From Entrophospora sp. SA101 (taxonomy: Eukaryota > Glomeromycota > Glomeromycetes > Entrophosporales > Entrophosporaceae), in NCBI GenBank assembly GCA_958430865.1, contig CAUDNR010000557.1, positions 203,919-238,373 of the forward strand: DNA of 34,455 nucleotides. The letters are read 5' to 3'. This document shows positions 32,077 to 34,455 of this stretch, piece after piece. Both the position numbers and the translations under genes were made by a program. The notes below the pieces were generated by a model, which did no database searches, was not told where the DNA came from, and was given only the letters and a program-made list of their open reading frames with translations. How positions within the stretch are numbered: the first letter of the stretch is position 1; each line of letters opens with the position of its first letter.

Positions 32077-33345
32077 ATGCATTCATTAAGATGGGTTTTA
32101 TCATTCTTATTATTATTTGGTACTTTCACAGAATTTGCTTTATCATGTTTTCCAAAAATCATTGACAATTATATTTCAATAAGTCACTCCATTTCTCCAA
32201 ATTGGCGAGTTAATGTTGTCATGGGTTTTCTGTAAGATACATAGAAAGATTTATTTGCTGTATTAATAATATTTTGAACTTTATTTCAATGAGATGTTTT
32301 TTAAAATTGAATAGTAATCCAGGCACAAAGATTATTACTTTTAATTCTGGTAATATACCAGCTTTTAATGAAGTTTTCGTGTTGACTCAATCAAATCCTG
32401 GCATTTATGAGATCCAGCCATTTTGGGATTTTAACCAAAATGCTGGTAATTATGATAATTCTAAATGTTTTATTTGTCTCTCAATCAATGATCTTTTGAT
32501 AATTAATTTGGAATTCGTCATTCTATTCATTGTAATATAGTCATTGAAATTCCATCTGGAAGTAAAATAGTTGGTGACAGTGTCCAAATTAATACTATGT
32601 TAGTTTTAACATATAATCCTTCTTCCGCATTCCTATCAAATATTTATATACAATTATGTTTATTATATATATTTATAATAATAATAATATATAAATTTTT
32701 TATTTTGACCCTAAAGCATTAACAACAACAATAATAGGGATAACCAAAAATTTTCCATCGAATGTGATGTCTGTGATATTCAGACAAGTTCCAAGGAGGA
32801 CTGGGTACCATTCCACACTAAATGCACGATAAAGGTAAAAATTCGAAAATTTAATGTTAATAATAAATAACAATTACTAATAAATTGTCTAACACACATC
32901 CTCAAAAATAGAACGTATTCTCTAATCTTTGTATGAAGGGCGCTGACTCTGTCGCCAACGTGACTCAAGATGATTGTGCAAATGCACAAGTATGGAATAT
33001 TTTAGGGTATGTTGAGTTTGAGATCATTTCTCATATGCAAATCGAGATTTTAATTACATCATTTCAACTTTCAACAGGAAACTCGATTTATTAAAACACG
33101 ATACCGCTACATCCACCACTGCACCCACAAACTCACCCACAGTCGCGCCCATAACCTCACCCTCCACCGTGTCAACTTCTGATATTCAAATTTCAATGGC
33201 TGGAGCTGTAGGCATAATTCTGGGATCAATTGTTGGCACGGCTCTTATTGTTCTTGTGACAGTTTATTATTTATTTATCCGGCACCAACGATCTACTGAT
33301 GCTAATAAATCTGATCGTGTCAACGTCCAAGTTTTTTCTGGTTAA
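32077..33345 (+). CDS. Predicted secreted type I membrane protein, six exons
   Basis: Exons 32077-32231, 32315-32466, 32541-32598, 32738-32834, 32912-33006 and 33078-33345, all with GT-AG introns, sum to 825 nt (274 residues plus TAA) with every junction in phase. The order is: signal peptide (MHSLRWVLSFLLLFGTFTEF, cleavage probably before the Cys in ALSC); a ~155-residue ectodomain with IPAFNEVFVLTQSNPGIYEI, a cysteine cluster IECDVCDIQ...KC, and LCMKGAD...DDCANAQVW; a Thr/Ser/Pro stalk (TSTTAPTNSPTVAPITSPST); one transmembrane helix (AGAVGIILGSIVGTALIVLV); and a short basic tail (RHQRSTDANKSDR). The ectodomain end loosely recalls ricin-B-type QxW repeats, but the match is weak. It is a likely cell-surface protein; its ligand is unknown. 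Confidence 0.8.
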
Positions 33346-33659
33346 AAAACGGGTTTGACATCTAAAGAGAGCATTATTTCTATTAACGCAACACTTTTGG
33401 TAAAAATCTCGGTTTCGGTCAAAAATCGAATCCTAAACCAAAAACATACTGTATATAGTACATTTTTTAAAATATATAATTAGTTGTATGTATATATAAT
33501 AATTAATCTAAGAAAATTTATAATGATATAAAGTAAAAGAAGGTCCATTAGAGGAATTATTTTCATCTTATGTGACAGTTATTTGGATTAAAAAAATGAG
33601 ATTAATTGTATATTTGTATATTTGAATATATTTTGCATAATTACATAATTCAAAATATT
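33346..33659. other. Intergenic, no gene seen
   Basis: 3' flank of the membrane-protein gene; AT-rich, with no feature recognised. Confidence 0.5.
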
Positions 33660-33806
33660 TTTAGAATCAAATTAGAAATTCATGAATTATTGGACGACCT
33701 TCTTCAAAATGTTTGGATGTACTTTGTGAAAGGAAGTGAGGTTAAAAATAGCAAAGGACATTATTCTGCAAGATGTCACTATTGTAGGTTACCTGTGGAA
33801 ATTTGA
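33660..33806 (+). pseudogene. BED-type zinc-finger / hAT-like transposase remnant
   Basis: The frame reads VWMYFVKGSEVKNSKGHYSA followed by RCHYC, matching the first half of the BED-finger pattern (W.YF.KG...GHYSA.C.YC) that is frequent in hAT-like elements of this fungal group. The second half of the finger and all downstream transposase are missing: after CRLPVEI the frame stops. No terminal inverted repeats were found nearby. Confidence 0.55.
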
Positions 33807-34311
33807 AAAACATCATGTTATAATGCTATGAAACACTCGGCGCGATGGTATTTTTATTTTTTGACCATCTTGCATAACGTTGTATAATGATAAATGATTT
33901 CATGGTTTGAAAATGTGCTCACCATCTGTAAACTTGATTGTTTGAAGATGGACAGGGATGTCATAGAAAGTTGAGTTCCATGTGCTGAAATGGCCTGAGA
34001 GGAATTTCTCTACGAAAAAACGAAAAAAAAATGTGGGGATGGCCATCCTATTTGTATTTTTTTGAATTAATAAAATAGACTATTGTCTTGACCTGAGTGA
34101 TGTCATTGCATGAGTAAAAGACACAAAGCTCACTGTCACATTTTCATTTAAAAACTTGTTTTTTCTGTGAACATTTTGATTTTTGTGTAATGGACGCTTG
34201 AATGTTCAGCAGAGCTGAACCTACTCATTTATTCATGGATCGGCAATTAATAATAAAAATTTCATTGCACATCCCTCTGCTAAAATCTTGTTTCACTTAT
34301 TATAATAAAAA
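33807..34311. other. Intergenic, upstream of a partial kinase-type gene
   Basis: No coding frame is recognised. Moderately GC-richer scraps near 33960-34050 may belong to the transposon remnant. Confidence 0.4.
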
Positions 34312-34455
34312 ATGAATGAAGGTATTTTTTCTTATAACTTTTTTAAAAATATAATACTAGGACTTTGCATCTTAACATTTTTTCTTTATAATAATGTTTA
34401 GCTAAATTCTATTATGGTAAATATTATAAATTAACTTAAATAATTTTTATTAAAA
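34312..34455 (+). CDS. 5' end of another gene sharing exons 1 and 2 with the locus-3 kinase (partial)
   Basis: Exon 1 (34312-34321, ATGAATGAAG) with donor GTATTTTTTCTTATA is identical to that of the kinase at 18664. Exon 2 (34402-34416) is again 15 nt after a TTTAG acceptor and encodes AKFYY against AKFYK. It is followed by GTAAATATTATAAATTAAC, the opening of the same intron-array unit. The window ends there, so the kinase domain itself is not seen; identity as a kinase is inferred from the shared 5' structure. Confidence 0.7.

Noticed and set aside
33606..33806. Complete small zinc-finger gene
   Set aside because: Only half of a BED finger is present and no start or downstream domain fits; better read as a transposon remnant.
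1..34455. tRNA or rRNA genes
   Set aside because: No cloverleaf-like sequence with A/B boxes and no conserved rRNA block were recognised by eye; a dedicated scan (tRNAscan-type) was not possible.

Overview
The window looks like a piece of a filamentous-fungal nuclear genome, most probably an arbuscular mycorrhizal fungus close to Rhizophagus irregularis (Glomeromycotina). The support is: very high A+T; short GT-AG introns of about 65-100 bp with CTAAT-like branch points; tyrosine-kinase-like (TKL) protein kinases with a small CxxC...CxxC N-terminal module, of the kind expanded in that group; a BED-finger remnant with the GHYSAxCxYC pattern; and single-copy fungal genes. The species call is inference; the eukaryotic, intron-rich nature is seen directly.

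Layout, left to right. 1-2090: a minisatellite and two pogo/Tc1-like miniature elements (TA target, ends CAGTCAAAG) flanking a decayed, intron-containing copy of the succinate dehydrogenase membrane-anchor gene (SDH4). 2260-4730: an unrecognised two-exon gene with a mitochondrial-like N-terminus and two unidentified coding remnants. 5531-6705: an intact four-exon mitoferrin gene (MRS3/MRS4 type). 6706-9690: intergenic DNA with a 21-bp perfect inverted repeat. 9690-18060: a segmental duplication carrying two TKL kinase loci on the minus strand. The left locus (10796-13305) is rearranged by a 1016-bp tandem duplication; the right locus (16546-18044) is a pseudogene with three frameshifts. 18664-21937: a third, intact TKL kinase on the plus strand, divergent from the second. 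21938-25300: intergenic with repeats and exon-like fragments. 25304-27060: ATG10 (autophagy E2-like enzyme) head-to-head with an eL38 ribosomal protein gene (RPL38) that is interrupted by a foldback element. 28446-29196: a secreted small protein with a Kex2-like site, and a duplicated scrap of its 3' end. 30078-30720: four ~180-bp tandem repeats. 31479-31741: a Gln-rich repeat ORF. 32077-33345: a six-exon secreted single-pass membrane protein. 33660-33806: BED-finger transposase remnant. 34312-34455: the first two exons of another kinase-type gene like the one at 18664.

The most unusual structure is inside the kinase gene at 18664-21937. After exon 1 (10 nt) and exon 2 (15 nt) there is a 1.6-kb tandem array in which each ~80-120-bp unit is itself a complete intron: GTAAGT-type donor, CTAAT branch-point-like box, T-rich tract, YAG acceptor. 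In 15 of 15 units the acceptor AG and the next donor GT are separated by exactly three nucleotides (GGG, ATA, GGA, ATG, ATT, CTG or TTG). The flanking exons join in phase 1, and any subset of these triplets can be included without making a stop codon. This reads as either a ladder of 3-nt microexons able to diversify the protein just before its zinc-binding module, or a ladder of stepwise (recursive-type) splice sites. The same exon 1 and exon 2 arrangement begins again at the right edge of the window, so it is likely a family trait.

How the genes relate: mitoferrin, SDH4, ATG10 and RPL38 are housekeeping genes with no operon-like link. The kinases, secreted proteins, miniature elements and tandem repeats are the fast-evolving accessory part, where duplication and decay are visible at many stages. 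Exon coordinates were derived by hand from splice consensus plus reading-frame closure and have no transcript support.
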